This document shows positions 1 to 9,366 of a DNA stretch of 64,000 bases, one piece after another. The notes below the pieces were generated by a model. That model searched no databases. It saw only the letters and a list, made by a program, of their open reading frames with translations, and was not told the DNA's origin. Made by a program: the position numbers and the translations under genes. This DNA is from Burkholderia sp. L27(2015) (lineage in GTDB: Bacteria > Pseudomonadota > Gammaproteobacteria > Burkholderiales > Burkholderiaceae), in NCBI RefSeq assembly GCF_009765705.1, contig NZ_LMUX01000008.1, positions 318,260-382,259 on the forward strand, in the 5' to 3' direction. Positions within the stretch are counted from its first letter, which is position 1, and each line of letters opens with the position of its first letter.

Positions 1-1526
1 TAATCTTCGCCGCCGCCCGGCTCGGGCGTGGTCCCGGCGCGCTGACGTCGGTGCTCAGCGTGGCGGCGTTCGACTTTTTCTTCGTGCCGCCGCGCATGTC
101 GTTTAGCGTGAGCGACACGCAATACGTATTGACGTTTGCCGGCATGCTGGTGACTTCGCTGGTCATCAGCCACCTGACGTCGAGCCTGCGCCAGCAGGCG
201 CGCATAGCCAGTTATCGCGAGCGCCGCACCGGTGCGATGTATGCGATGGCGCGCGAGCTGGCGGCGGCGCTCACGACCGAGCAGATCATCGAGATCGGCA
301 GCCGGCATGTGAGCGAGGTGTTTCGCGCGAAGGTGGCGATACTGCTGCCCGACAGCGCGGATCAGGTACGCCAGCCGGTGGAGGAGCTGCTCCAGCCGAT
401 GTGGTTGACCGGCCCGCAGCTGGACGTCGATGTCGCGCAGTGGGTGTACGACCAGCAGAAGCCGGCGGGGGCAGGTACCGATACCTTGCCGGCCAGTCCG
501 GCAAAATATCTGCCGCTGAAAGCGCCGATGCGCACACGCGGCGTGTTGGCGCTCACCAGTGAAAGCGCACAATTGTTCAGTGGCCCCGAGCAGGCCCAGA
601 TGCTCGATACCTTCGCCGCGCAAATTGCGTTGGCGGTGGAGCGCGTGCATTACGTCGATATTGCGCGCGACGCCGTGGTCAGCATGGAGTCGGAGCGTTT
701 GCGCAATTCGCTGCTGTCGGCCATCTCGCACGATTTGCGCACGCCACTGACGACCATAGTCGGCTTCTCGTCGATGCTGGCGCAAAGCCAAGGTATCGAG
801 TCGGGGCAGAACGGCCTGGCCATGTCGAATTCCGACCTGGTCGAGGCGATTCACGAAGAGGCCTTGCGCATGACCGGACTGGTCACCAACTTGCTCGACA
901 TGGCCCGGCTGCAGGCCGGTGGCGTGCAGCTCAGCCGGCAGTGGCTGATGCTGGAGGAGGTGGTCGGGGCGGCATTGCGCGCGAGCCGGCGACGCTTGGC
1001 GCAACATCCGGTGCACGTGCACTTGCCGCCCGATTTGCCCTTGCTGCAACTGGATGCCGTGTTGATGGAGCGTTTGTTCACGAACCTGTTCGAGAACGCC
1101 GCCAAATACGCGGGCGCCAACAGCAGCCTGGATATCAGCGCGAACACGGTGACCGTCGACGGCAAACCGTTCGTGCGGGTGAACGTCGACGACCATGGTC
1201 CGGGTTTGCCGTCGGGCATGGAGAAGCGCATTTTCGAGAAATTTACGCGCGGCGAAAAAGAGTCGGCCAAGCCCGGCATTGGACTGGGGCTGGCGATCTG
1301 CCGGGCGATCGTGAACGCGCACGGCGGCGAGATCGGTGCGGAAAATCGCCTGATGTCGGGCGGTACCACCGGGACCGTCGTGCACGGCGCGCGTTTCTGG
1401 TTCACCTTGCCGGCCGGTGAGGCGCCACCGGGGCCCGAGACGCTCGCCGATGAGAGCGGCGGTGAAAGTCAGCACATCGGCAATCCGACCGATGGCGATC
1501 CTACAACGGAGGAACACTCGGCATGA
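1..1526 (+). CDS. kdpD: Sensor histidine kinase KdpD, 3' part (5' end outside window)
   Basis: Membrane histidine kinase that senses potassium limitation or turgor and phosphorylates KdpE to induce the KdpFABC pump. The reading frame is open from the first bases of the window, so the N-terminal KdpD/USP sensor domains lie outside. Visible in order: the last DUF4118 membrane helices (about 1-180), a GAF-like stretch, the H-box SHDLRTPL with the phospho-accepting His at about 729, an N-box with NLFENAAKYA (about 1084), and the ATP lid glycine motifs DHGPGLP and GIGLGLAI. The last four bases overlap the start of kdpE (ATGA), so the two are translationally coupled. kdpABC would be expected just upstream. 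Identification is firm; only the N-terminus is missing. Confidence 0.93.
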   Translation, partial: IFAAARLGRGPGALTSVLSVAAFDFFFVPPRMSFSVSDTQYVLTFAGMLVTSLVISHLTSSLRQQARIASYRERRTGAMYAMARELAAALTTEQIIEIGSRHVSEVFRAKVAILLPDSADQVRQPVEELLQPMWLTGPQLDVDVAQWVYDQQKPAGAGTDTLPASPAKYLPLKAPMRTRGVLALTSESAQLFSGPEQAQMLDTFAAQIALAVERVHYVDIARDAVVSMESERLRNSLLSAISHDLRTPLTTIVGFSSMLAQSQGIESGQNGLAMSNSDLVEAIHEEALRMTGLVTNLLDMARLQAGGVQLSRQWLMLEEVVGAALRASRRRLAQHPVHVHLPPDLPLLQLDAVLMERLFTNLFENAAKYAGANSSLDISANTVTVDGKPFVRVNVDDHGPGLPSGMEKRIFEKFTRGEKESAKPGIGLGLAICRAIVNAHGGEIGAENRLMSGGTTGTVVHGARFWFTLPAGEAPPGPETLADESGGESQHIGNPTDGDPTTEEHSA

Positions 1527-2221
1527 ATGATCCGGGCGTGAATGTCGTATTGATTGAAGATGAAAAGCAGATCCGCCGTTTTGTCAAAGCGGCGCTCGAG
1601 GCCGAAGGCATTACCGTGCACGAGGCCGATACCGGTCAGCGCGGTCTGATCGAGGCCGCTACGCGCAAACCGGATTTGATTATCGTCGACCTGGGATTGC
1701 CCGATACGGACGGGTTGGACGTGATACGTGAGTTGCGCGGGTGGACCGAGTTACCGGTGATCGTGCTGTCGGCGCGTAGTCAGGAGAGCGAGAAGGTTGC
1801 CGCGCTCGATGCCGGCGCCGACGACTACTTGTCCAAGCCGTTTGGCGTATCGGAGCTGATGGCGCGTATCCGTGCGCATTTGCGTCGACGCAACCAAGGC
1901 GGCGCCGCTGAGACGCCGGTCGTGCGTTTCGGCGCGGTCGAAGTGGATCTGGCCTTGCGCCAGGTGCGCCGCGATGGCGAAGCGGTTCATTTGACGCCGC
2001 TTGAATACCGATTGCTCGCAACGCTGGTGCGCCATGCCGGACGCGTGCTCACGCACCGCCAGTTGCTGCGCGACGTATGGGGACCGTCGCATGTCGAAAG
2101 CAACCACTATCTGCGCATCTATATGGGGCATTTGCGGCAAAAGCTTGAGCGCGATGCAACGCAGCCCGAACATATCGTGACCGAAACCGGTGTCGGCTAT
2201 CGGCTCGTCGGATTGTTATAA
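1523..2221 (+). CDS. kdpE: KdpE, OmpR-family response regulator
   Basis: DNA-binding response regulator partner of KdpD, expected to activate the kdp potassium-uptake operon. 232 residues, the usual length. The N-terminal receiver domain shows the acidic pair IEDE (residues about 11-14), the phospho-acceptor Asp in IIVDLGLPDTDG (about 56), and the conserved Lys in DYLSKPFG. The C-terminal half is a winged-helix Trans_reg_C domain (LTPLEYRLLATLVRHAGRVLTHRQL). Starts inside the stop of kdpD with a 4-base overlap. Nothing unusual is seen in the coding region. Confidence 0.95.
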   Translation: MNDPGVNVVLIEDEKQIRRFVKAALEAEGITVHEADTGQRGLIEAATRKPDLIIVDLGLPDTDGLDVIRELRGWTELPVIVLSARSQESEKVAALDAGADDYLSKPFGVSELMARIRAHLRRRNQGGAAETPVVRFGAVEVDLALRQVRRDGEAVHLTPLEYRLLATLVRHAGRVLTHRQLLRDVWGPSHVESNHYLRIYMGHLRQKLERDATQPEHIVTETGVGYRLVGLL

Positions 2222-2656
2222 CCGCTGCTGCAAAACGTCGGAAGCAGGCGCGACATACGAAAAAACGGCACCGAGAGGCATAAGTGGCCGAGACGGAAAC
2301 TTATGCCGGCTCCTCGTGCCTAAAAGACTCGCGCGACCTGTTCATCCTGTCCGAGCAGAGCGGCGCATTCCTACAGATTTCGACAGAGTCCGGGGCCCAT
2401 GGAGCGTATCGCGGCAGCTCGACCGCGGTGTGCGCTGTCTGGAAAACCACAAATCATGACGTTTTTTTGATTTTGTACGGGGCTACACCGCGATGCTATG
2501 CGACACCCTGTGTGCAGCATGGTTATAATTAAATCGAAATAAGACGGACGCCGTCGTTTTGCGACGCGATCCGGTCCCGCTTCCTGACTGGGTCAGCCGG
2601 GTATTTCAGATCCGGTCGTTGTATGGCGCCCGGGGTTTCGTAAAGAGGGAACAGTC
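2222..2656. other. Intergenic region between kdpE and the DUF4126 gene
   Basis: About 435 bases without a convincing gene. Two short overlapping frames (about 80-90 codons) exist but have no recognisable family, no good ribosome site and mutually overlap. The stretch holds an inverted repeat just after kdpE (2277-2307), and a perfect TATAAT at 2524-2529 that could be the -10 of the DUF4126 gene, although no good -35 lies at the right distance. Confidence 0.5.
2277..2307. other. 9-bp inverted repeat downstream of kdpE
   Basis: GGCATAAGT at 2277-2285 and ACTTATGCC at 2299-2307 are perfect complements with a 13-base loop, 55 bases after the kdpE stop. No T-run follows, so it may be a Rho-type 3' end hairpin or an operator rather than an intrinsic terminator. 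Confidence 0.4.
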
Positions 2657-3277
2657 ATGCTTGAAGCGATCTCTTTAGCTGCCGGGCTGGCATGGGCTGC
2701 GGGCTTGCGCCTTTACCTCACTGTTTTGTTCACCGGGTTGTTCGCCAATCTGGGCCTGATTCATCTGCCTCTCGCGTTGCAGCCGCTTGCCTCGCCATGG
2801 CTGTTATGCGCTGCCGTGGTGTTCTCGCTGATCGAGTTTTTCGCCGACAAGATTCGCGCGTTCGATTCGCTCTGGGATGCGGTGCATACGTTGATACGCA
2901 TCCCCGCGGGCGCTTTGCTCGCGGCCGGCGCGCTCGGTTATGCGGCGCCGCAGACCGTGCTGCTGATGGCGCTGGCAGGCGGCGTGCTGGCTGGAGCCGC
3001 GCATTTGACCAAGGCTGGCACGCGTGCCGTCATCAATTTTTCCGGCGAGCAGCCTTCGGGAAAGATCGCTTCGCTGGCCGAAGACGTGCTCGTGATCGTC
3101 GGTTTATCGCTGGCTTTTTTCCTGCCGCTGGTCTTTTTGGCCTTGATTGCCGCTTTCCTGCTGGCCGCCGCATGGGCTTTGCCGCGTCTGTGGCGCGGTG
3201 TGCAGGGCGGCTGGCGCGGCATGGCCTTGCATATGGTGCATTCCGCGGTCCGGCCGGTTGCCGGCAAGCATGACTGA
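2657..3277 (+). CDS. DUF4126 family integral membrane protein
   Basis: A 206-residue hydrophobic protein with several predicted membrane segments; the N-terminus (LAAGLAWAAGLRLYLTVLFTGL) and the conserved acidic loop ALIEFFADKI-like stretch (SLIEFFADKIRAFDSLWD) followed by a Gly/Ala-rich helix match the DUF4126 family. The biochemical function of that family is not established. ATG at 2657 is preceded by a purine-rich ribosome site (AAAGAGGGAAC). Its stop overlaps the start of the next gene by one base (TGATG), so it is probably co-transcribed and coupled with the FtsX-type permease gene. Confidence 0.8.
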   Translation: MLEAISLAAGLAWAAGLRLYLTVLFTGLFANLGLIHLPLALQPLASPWLLCAAVVFSLIEFFADKIRAFDSLWDAVHTLIRIPAGALLAAGALGYAAPQTVLLMALAGGVLAGAAHLTKAGTRAVINFSGEQPSGKIASLAEDVLVIVGLSLAFFLPLVFLALIAAFLLAAAWALPRLWRGVQGGWRGMALHMVHSAVRPVAGKHD

Positions 3278-5907
3278 TGCTGCCAGCGGCCCCGCCTAAA
3301 CGCTCGCTCCGATCCCACCCCCCACTGCTGCGCCAGGGCTGGCGCATGACGGTGCGCGACTGGCGCGCCGGCGAACTCACCATGCTGCTGCTCGCGCTGA
3401 TTCTGGCCGTCGCCGCGCTCAGCAGTGTCGGGTTTCTGGCCGACCGCTTGGCGCGCGGGCTAGAGCGCGATGCGCGTCAGATGATAGGCGCCGATCTGGT
3501 CGTGCGCGCCGATCATCCGGTCGACCCCCAATTCATCGAGCAAGCGCGTGACTGGGGCCTGCGGACCGCCAGCACCACGGTGTTTCCGAGCATGGTTGCG
3601 GCGATTGCGGCACCGGCTGCACCGGCATCGTCGCCCGCCGTCGCCGATCTCCCTACGCGGCTGGCTGCGGTCAAGGCAGTTTCTCCCGGTTACCCCTTGC
3701 GCGGCTCGGTCTCGATCGCGGCAGCCCCGGACGAGACGGGCACGGCGGCCAACAGCGTCCCGGCTCCGGGGACAGTCTGGATCGATCCGCAATTGCTCGA
3801 TAGCCTGCATGTGAAAGTCGGCGGTGCGCTAAAGGTAGGCACCCGTCAATTCACCGTTGCCGCACTCATTACGCGCGAGCTGGACCGCGGCTTTGCGTTC
3901 GTCAACTTCTCGCCGCGCGTCATGCTGCGTGCCGACGATCTACCATCGACAGGCCTGCTTACCTTCGGCAGCCGTGCAACTTACCGATTGCTCGTTGCCG
4001 GTTCGCCTGCGGCAGTAGCGCGGTATACCGCATGGGCGCATGCCCAGGTCGACGGCAATCGCTTGCGTGGCGTGGCGCTCGAGAGCATCGACGACGGCCA
4101 GCCCCAGGTGCGCGACACGCTGACGAGGGCACGCCACTTTCTGACCCTGGTGGCGATGCTGACCGCCCTGTTGGCAGCCGTGGCAATCGCGATGGCGGCG
4201 CATCGTTATGCACGGCGTCATCTCGACGGCGGCGCGGTGATGCGGTGCCTGGGTGCGAGCGAGCGCACGCTGCGTGGTTTGTTTCTCGTCGAATTCGTGT
4301 TGGTCGGTTTGGCCGGCAGTGCACTAGGGGTGGTGCTTGGTTTCGCCGGCCATTACGCGCTGTTGGAATGGCTGGGCGGACTGATAGGCGTGAGTTTGCC
4401 GCAGGCCGGCGTATTGCCCGCGGTCGAAGGTATTGCCAGCGGTCTGGTGTTGCTGCTCGGTTTTGCTTTGCCGCCGCTGGCGCCGCTCACGAGCGTGCCG
4501 CCGGGCCGGGTGTTGCGTCGTGAACTGGAGGGCAATACCCACATGATGTGGTTGGGTTACGCGGTGGGCATCGCGTGTTTCGGCGCACTGCTGATGGTGG
4601 CGGCCGGCGAGATCAAGCTCGGCGTCATCGTGGCGGGAGGTTTCGCGGCAGGAATGCTGGGCTTCGGCTTGCTCGCTCGCATCGCGTTGTGGGCGCTGGC
4701 GCGGCTTGCGCGCTCAAGCAAGGGGATCGGTGGCTTGAATGGCTTTGGCGGCTTCGGAGGTCGCGCGGCGCTCGGTTGGCGCTATGCGCTGGCCTCGCTG
4801 GAACGCCGTTCCGGCGCGAGCGCGCTGCAGATCACGGCGCTGGGCATCGGCCTGATGTGCTTACTGCTGTTGGCGATTACGCGCAACGATCTGGTCGCGG
4901 GCTGGCGTGCCTCGACGCCGCCCGATGCGCCCAACCAATTCGTCATCGATATCCAGCCCGATCAGACGGCGGTCTTCAAGGATTTCCTCGCACAGCACGG
5001 CGAATCGGACATTACGTTGTCGCCGATGATACGCGGCCGTTTGATCGCCCTGAACGGCCGGCCGATTGGTGCGGACGACTACAAGGATGACAACACCAAG
5101 CGCTTGATCGAGCGCGAATTCAACCTTTCCTACACCTCCGCGTTGCCTTCGGACAACCGCGTGGTTGCCGGCGATTGGTACGGCGCCAGCAAGCGGCCCG
5201 AGATTTCGATGGAGGAGGGCATAGCCGAGGCGCTCAAGATCAAAGTGGGCGACATGACGCGTTTCGACGTGGCCGGCCAGCAGATCGACGCGCCGGTGAC
5301 GAGCTTGCGCAAGCTCGACTGGGGAAGTTTCAGAGTCAATTTCTTTGTGGTGATGCCGCCTGCGGCGCTGGCGGATTTTCCCGCGACGTTCATCACGAGC
5401 TTTCATTTGCCGAGCAACCAGCATGGCGTCGTCGACGCGCTGGTGGCGCGCTTTCCGAACCTGACGGTGATCGACACCGGCGCGTTGATTGCGCAACTGC
5501 AACGGGTGCTCGATCAGGTGATTGGGGCGGTTCAATTCTTGTTCTTGTTCACGCTCGCGGCGGGCGTGCTGGTGCTCTACGCAGCGCTTGCGGGAACGCG
5601 CGACGAACGGGTGCGAGAAGCCGCCTTATTGCGCGCGCTGGGCGCTTCGAGCCGACAGGTGCGTGGGGTGCAGATCGCCGAGTTCGTGGTGGTTGGCGGT
5701 TTGGCCGGGCTGATGGCGGCGCTGGGCGCGCAGATATTGGGCGCGGTGCTCGCGCAGCGCATATTTTCATTCCATCTCACGATCAACCCGTGGCTGCCTT
5801 TGCTGGGCACTGCGGCCGGTATCGTGTGTGCGACGGCCGGCGGCTGGGCCAGTTTGCGCGCGGTGCTGGCGCGGCCTGCGCTGCAATCGTTGCGGGAAGG
5901 GGTTTAA
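3277..5907 (+). CDS. FtsX/YbbP-type ABC transporter permease
   Basis: Large permease of the FtsX-like/MacB class, 876 residues. An N-terminal membrane helix (LTMLLLALILAVAALSSVGF) is followed by a big extracytoplasmic domain, a central block of membrane helices, a second extracytoplasmic domain and a final FtsX block near the C-terminus with the typical REAALLRALGASSRQVR motif. The architecture resembles YbbP, which pairs with the ATPase YbbA and often with the lipase TesA; no ATPase gene lies next to it here. The chosen start overlaps the upstream stop (TGATG). An internal ATG at 3346 (MTVRDWRAGEL) fits the family N-terminus better and may be the true start. Substrate unknown. Confidence 0.8.
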   Translation: MLPAAPPKRSLRSHPPLLRQGWRMTVRDWRAGELTMLLLALILAVAALSSVGFLADRLARGLERDARQMIGADLVVRADHPVDPQFIEQARDWGLRTASTTVFPSMVAAIAAPAAPASSPAVADLPTRLAAVKAVSPGYPLRGSVSIAAAPDETGTAANSVPAPGTVWIDPQLLDSLHVKVGGALKVGTRQFTVAALITRELDRGFAFVNFSPRVMLRADDLPSTGLLTFGSRATYRLLVAGSPAAVARYTAWAHAQVDGNRLRGVALESIDDGQPQVRDTLTRARHFLTLVAMLTALLAAVAIAMAAHRYARRHLDGGAVMRCLGASERTLRGLFLVEFVLVGLAGSALGVVLGFAGHYALLEWLGGLIGVSLPQAGVLPAVEGIASGLVLLLGFALPPLAPLTSVPPGRVLRRELEGNTHMMWLGYAVGIACFGALLMVAAGEIKLGVIVAGGFAAGMLGFGLLARIALWALARLARSSKGIGGLNGFGGFGGRAALGWRYALASLERRSGASALQITALGIGLMCLLLLAITRNDLVAGWRASTPPDAPNQFVIDIQPDQTAVFKDFLAQHGESDITLSPMIRGRLIALNGRPIGADDYKDDNTKRLIEREFNLSYTSALPSDNRVVAGDWYGASKRPEISMEEGIAEALKIKVGDMTRFDVAGQQIDAPVTSLRKLDWGSFRVNFFVVMPPAALADFPATFITSFHLPSNQHGVVDALVARFPNLTVIDTGALIAQLQRVLDQVIGAVQFLFLFTLAAGVLVLYAALAGTRDERVREAALLRALGASSRQVRGVQIAEFVVVGGLAGLMAALGAQILGAVLAQRIFSFHLTINPWLPLLGTAAGIVCATAGGWASLRAVLARPALQSLREGV

Positions 5908-6041
5908 GAAACGGGGGCTAAGCGAAGGAGTGTAAGCCGTGGGCGTGTACGCAATATCCGAGGCGTAAGCGCAAGCGCGTGCAAGCAAGCGGCGCGTGAG
6001 CAAAAGCGGGGCGCTACCAAAACGGCGTACAAGCAAAACGC
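5905..6041. repeat. Imperfect 14-17-bp tandem repeats starting at the permease stop codon
   Basis: From the stop codon TAA: TAAGAAACGGGGGC (5905-5918) / TAAGCGAAGGAGTG (5919-5932) / TAAGCCGTGGGCGTG (5933-5947). A second block has GCGCGTGCAAGCAAGCG (5975-5991) / GCGCGTGAGCAAAAGCG (5992-6008) and two looser copies to about 6041. The repeats fill most of the gap before the globin gene. Confidence 0.55.
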
Positions 6042-6120
6042 GCGCACGGCAAGTCGGCGATAATGCACATCCACGTCCCCTTGCGGCGCTTTTTACACCG
6101 CTTTTTTTCATTAGAGCTCG

Positions 6121-6522
6121 ATGACAGAAACCCTTGATAACGCGCCTAGCGTTTTCGAATTGGTCGGAGGCGAAGCGCGCGTGCGCGAGTTGATCGACCG
6201 CTTCTATGATTTGATGGATCTGGAACCCGAGTTTGCCGGGATCCGCGCTCTGCATCCGCCGACGCTGGAAGGTTCGCGCGATAAATTCTTCTGGTTCTTA
6301 TGCGGTTGGATGGGCGGTCCCGATCATTACGTCAGCCGCTTCGGTCACCCGCGCCTGCGCGCCCGTCACATGCCCTACGCGATTGGTGGCAGCGAGCGTG
6401 ACCAATGGTTGCGCTGCATGGCCTGGGCCATGGAGGATGTCGGCCTGGACGAGACTTTGCGCGAGCGCCTGCTGACCTCTTTTTTCCAGACCGCGGATTG
6501 GATGCGTAATCGCCCCGACTAA
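6121..6522 (+). CDS. Group II truncated hemoglobin
   Basis: Small heme protein of the truncated-globin group II family (YjbI/GlbO-like), 133 residues, likely binding O2 or NO in the cytoplasm. Visible features: the N-terminal globin helix (FELVGGEARVRELIDRFYDLM), the FFWFLCGWMGGPDHY block with the group II Trp/Tyr surroundings, and the proximal-His region GHPRLRARHMPYAIG. The globin fold runs the whole length with a short N-terminal extension. A direct ribosome site is weak. It is followed 28 bases later by a DUF924 gene on the same strand, the usual neighbour in Burkholderia relatives. Confidence 0.9.
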   Translation: MTETLDNAPSVFELVGGEARVRELIDRFYDLMDLEPEFAGIRALHPPTLEGSRDKFFWFLCGWMGGPDHYVSRFGHPRLRARHMPYAIGGSERDQWLRCMAWAMEDVGLDETLRERLLTSFFQTADWMRNRPD

Positions 6523-6550
6523 AATTGGGCATCGTTGCGGAGTGCCTGCC

Positions 6551-7180
6551 TTGAATCACGATTCGAAACCGAACGATTCCGACATGCCGTCGCCGTTGCC
6601 CGACGCCCGTGCGCAAGCCGTGCTCGATTTCTGGTTCGGTGCGCCAGGGTCGGCAGAATACGGGCAGGAGCGTCGCCTCTGGTTCAAGAAATCGGCCGCA
6701 ACCGATCAGCGCATACGCGAGCTGTTCGGCCCGCTCCATGCACAGGCGGTGGCCGGACGGTGCGATGCCTGGGTGGCAACGCCGCTGGGCGCGTGCGCAT
6801 TGATCGTCATGCTCGACCAGTTTTCGCGCAACCTCTTTCGAGACCAGCCGGCGGCGTTTGCGGCCGACGCGCAAGCACTGGGCATTGCAGCGAGCATCGT
6901 GCATGCCGGGATCGATCGGCAATTGCCCACGCCTATGCATCGTTCGTTTGTGTATTTGCCGTTCGAGCATGACGAAAACGAGGCCAGCCAGCGTTTGTCG
7001 CTCAAGTTGTTCGGTGCTCTGGAACAAGAAACCGGTTGGGCGGACCCGCGGGTATGGGCCGAGAAACACGCCGCGGTGATCGCGCGGTTTGGCCGGTTTC
7101 CGCATCGCAATGCCGTACTTGGGCGATTATCCAGCCCCGATGAGATCAAGTTTTTGCAGGAGCGTGGCGCTCGATTTTGA
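6551..7180 (+). CDS. DUF924 family protein
   Basis: About 209 residues of the DUF924 (TPR-like alpha-helical) family, recognised by VLDFWFGAPGSAEYG near the start, RLWFKKSAATDQRI, LDQFSRNLFRDQPAAFAAD and the C-terminal RFPHRNAVLGR. No enzymatic role is established for the family. The start is uncertain: GTG at 6542 lies too close to the GGAG sequence, while TTG at 6551 has GGAG eight bases upstream and was chosen; ATG at 6584 is a shorter alternative. Probably co-transcribed with the globin gene. Confidence 0.85.
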   Translation: MNHDSKPNDSDMPSPLPDARAQAVLDFWFGAPGSAEYGQERRLWFKKSAATDQRIRELFGPLHAQAVAGRCDAWVATPLGACALIVMLDQFSRNLFRDQPAAFAADAQALGIAASIVHAGIDRQLPTPMHRSFVYLPFEHDENEASQRLSLKLFGALEQETGWADPRVWAEKHAAVIARFGRFPHRNAVLGRLSSPDEIKFLQERGARF

Positions 7181-7234
7181 CGCGTGCGCCGCGAGCCGAG
7201 CGGAGTCGGATGTAAGCGATTCGCGACTCGGGGC

Positions 7235-7774
7235 TCAGCCTGTCAAACGCTGCAGCAACGCCAGTGGCTCGGTCGAGACCTGCAACAAATCCAGATAAGC
7301 CGGCCGCATGAACCCTTCGTTCACCGTATGTTGCAGCATCGTCAACAGCGGATCGAAATAGCCGTCGGTATTGAGCAGCGCGAGCGGTTTGGCGTGGTAG
7401 CTAAGCTGGGCCCACGTAAACACCTCGAAAAATTCCTCGAGCGTGCCGGCGCCACCCGGCAAGGTAATGAACGCGTCCGATAGATCGGCCATCATTTTCT
7501 TGCGCTGGTGCATGTCGTCGACCACATGCAGATCATCGAGGCCGTGATGGCCGACTTCGCGATCGAGCAGCAATTCGGGGATCACGCCGATAACTCGACC
7601 GCCCGCCATCAGCGCCGCATCGGCGACTGCGCCCATCATCCCGAGCTTGCCGCCGCCGTAGACCAGCGTAAGCCCGGCTTGCGCGACGGCGGTTCCGAAC
7701 TGTTGCGCAGCCTCGATGAAAACGGGCCGCGCACCGGGGCTGGAGCCGCAATAAACACACACCGATCGGATCAT
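7235..7774 (-). CDS. LOG family protein (TIGR00730), cytokinin-riboside monophosphate phosphoribohydrolase type
   Basis: 179-residue Rossmann-fold protein of the LOG (lonely guy) family. The diagnostic motif PGGAGTLEE is present at about residues 106-114, with the nucleotide-binding [11 protein letters not shown] upstream. Family members cleave nucleoside 5'-monophosphates (cytokinin ribotides, AMP) to base plus ribose 5-phosphate; in bacteria the physiological substrate is often unknown. The gene overlaps the end of the TetR gene by four bases (ATGA), so the two form a coupled minus-strand pair. Confidence 0.9.
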   Translation of the reverse strand: MIRSVCVYCGSSPGARPVFIEAAQQFGTAVAQAGLTLVYGGGKLGMMGAVADAALMAGGRVIGVIPELLLDREVGHHGLDDLHVVDDMHQRKKMMADLSDAFITLPGGAGTLEEFFEVFTWAQLSYHAKPLALLNTDGYFDPLLTMLQHTVNEGFMRPAYLDLLQVSTEPLALLQRLTG

Positions 7775-8535
7775 GAGCGCTGGCGCCCGCTGTTGTCCCC
7801 AACCCGGTCCCCGCCGCCATCGACGCTGATATCGTCGCTCTCGCGCGCAGGGTCTTTGAGAAACTCGCTGAATTCGCGCGGCGGCAGTTTGCCGCTGACC
7901 AGATCATCGAATAGTTGACGCGAACGCCCGCGCAGGTAAGGCGCCATCATTGAAATGATGTGGCGGCTCGATGCATGCAATTCCTTGCGTATCGCTTCCT
8001 GGTCGTTGTACTGGCGCGGATTCATGACGAACTGGTAAGACAGCCAATAGGTGGCGATAACGCCGATATTAGTGGAGATCACAGCGATTTCTTCGGCGGT
8101 GGCTATCATTTCGCCGTCGTCCACCAGGATCTCGCAAAGATCGCGGGCAAACCGCACCTTGTGACCGATGATTTGCTTGAAATGGGTTTCCAGTGTGCGG
8201 TTGCGTGCGAGCAGGTCGTTCAAGTCGCGGTACAGGAATCGGTAGTGCCACAGGAAATCGGCCATATAGGACAGATAGGCCCAGACCTCGTCGATGCTCG
8301 GTTTGCGATCCTCTTGGAAGCGCAGGCGCCTTTCGACTTGTTGCTCGAATTGCGCAAAAATGCTGTTGATAATGTCGTCTTTGTTGCGAAAATGGTAATA
8401 AAGATTGCCTGGGCTAATCTTCATTTCCTCGGCGATGGTGGTGGTCGTGACGTTGGGTTCGCCGAACTGGTTGAATAGTTTGAGCGACAGTTCAAGGATG
8501 CGTTCGCGAGTGCGGCGAGGCGGTTTTGCGTCCAT
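7771..8535 (-). CDS. TetR family transcriptional regulator
   Basis: 254-residue regulator. The first 60 residues form the TetR helix-turn-helix: [19 protein letters not shown], then [26 protein letters not shown]. The remaining alpha-helical ligand domain is followed by a polar tail ([18 protein letters not shown]) that is longer than needed for the fold. The gene is translationally coupled to the LOG gene through an ATGA overlap. The AT-rich stretch just upstream (about 8575-8610, with the palindrome AGAATTCT) is a plausible place for its promoter and operator. Ligand and regulon cannot be read from the sequence. Confidence 0.88.
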   Translation of the reverse strand: MDAKPPRRTRERILELSLKLFNQFGEPNVTTTTIAEEMKISPGNLYYHFRNKDDIINSIFAQFEQQVERRLRFQEDRKPSIDEVWAYLSYMADFLWHYRFLYRDLNDLLARNRTLETHFKQIIGHKVRFARDLCEILVDDGEMIATAEEIAVISTNIGVIATYWLSYQFVMNPRQYNDQEAIRKELHASSRHIISMMAPYLRGRSRQLFDDLVSGKLPPREFSEFLKDPARESDDISVDGGGDRVGDNSGRQRS

Positions 8536-8635
8536 AGAGATTGCCGGGTGTGCCCAGGGTGGGGAACCCCGGATCGTTATAATCGGAAAAAGAATTCTAA
8601 TTATAAACCTCGCCTACCGGCTCCGAGCAGGGTAT

Positions 8636-9163
8636 TTACCTCACCCAAGCGATGACGACCGGGCCAGCCAGCAAACCCCAGGTTAGTGCGCAAATCACCA
8701 GCGCCACGGTAACGGCAGCGCTGCCAAAATCCTTCGCACGCTTGGAAAGCTCGTGACGCTCCAGCGAAATCCGGTCGATGGCGGCTTCGACGCTGGAATT
8801 GAGCAGTTCGACGATCAGCACCATCAGCACGGAACCCAATAGCAGCACGCGTTCAACGGGCGGCACCGGGATCAGGATGCCGCAGGGTACCAGGATGGCG
8901 GCGAGCGTGAGCTCCTGACGAAATGCGCTCTCCTCGCGAAATGCGACGCGGAAGCCATTGATCGAATTCTTCAGCGCATGCCAGGCGCGCGTGATGCCGC
9001 GGTTGCCTTTATACGGATTGAACGGCAGCGGCGCCATCTCTTCTGGGGCGGGCACCTCTGCGGCGCTCGGATCTGCGGCGCGTCCGGTCGGCACAACGGG
9101 AGCTTGCGTCGAGGCCGTGTCGCTGATCTTTTCGCTGACGGGATGAGACGTTGAGTGGGGCAC
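8636..9163 (-). CDS. dgkA: Diacylglycerol kinase DgkA
   Basis: Small integral membrane kinase that phosphorylates diacylglycerol to phosphatidate, recycling lipid released during envelope glycan synthesis. The core (about residues 55-175) shows the family motifs FREESAFRQE, VELLNSSVEAAIDR (catalytic Glu and Asn) and AKDFGSAAV, and three membrane helices. The first 50 residues are a Pro/Ala-rich cytoplasmic extension not found in the 122-residue E. coli enzyme; a shorter start cannot be excluded, but none has a better ribosome site in view. Monocistronic by position. Confidence 0.9.
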   Translation of the reverse strand: MPHSTSHPVSEKISDTASTQAPVVPTGRAADPSAAEVPAPEEMAPLPFNPYKGNRGITRAWHALKNSINGFRVAFREESAFRQELTLAAILVPCGILIPVPPVERVLLLGSVLMVLIVELLNSSVEAAIDRISLERHELSKRAKDFGSAAVTVALVICALTWGLLAGPVVIAWVR

Positions 9164-9320
9164 TGTAGGGGGTCGCCAGAATGATTACCGTTTCAGATTA
9201 GCACACGCCAAATGGATGCCGGGCAGCGCGTATGGTGGGTAGGACTAAAGGAAGTCCGGCGGTGTGTGGACGGGTGCGCAGCTCGCGGTGTGCAGCCCGC
9301 GATTTGCCGCCTGCTTATCC

Positions 9321-9341
9321 GGCGAATTCACTGAATTCGCC
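9321..9341. other. Perfect 9-bp inverted repeat, 3-base loop
   Basis: GGCGAATTC, ACT, GAATTCGCC. It sits 26 bases beyond the stop of the minus-strand glycosyltransferase gene and before the dgkA promoter region. No U-tract on either strand, so it is at most a Rho-type 3' hairpin or a binding site. Confidence 0.45.
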
Positions 9342-9366
9342 GCGAAGACCGGGCTGCGCAAATACA

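Noticed and set aside
2190-2532. Two overlapping short frames between kdpE and the DUF4126 gene
   Set aside because: No family, poor ribosome sites, mutual overlap and overlap with kdpE; probably chance in GC-rich DNA.
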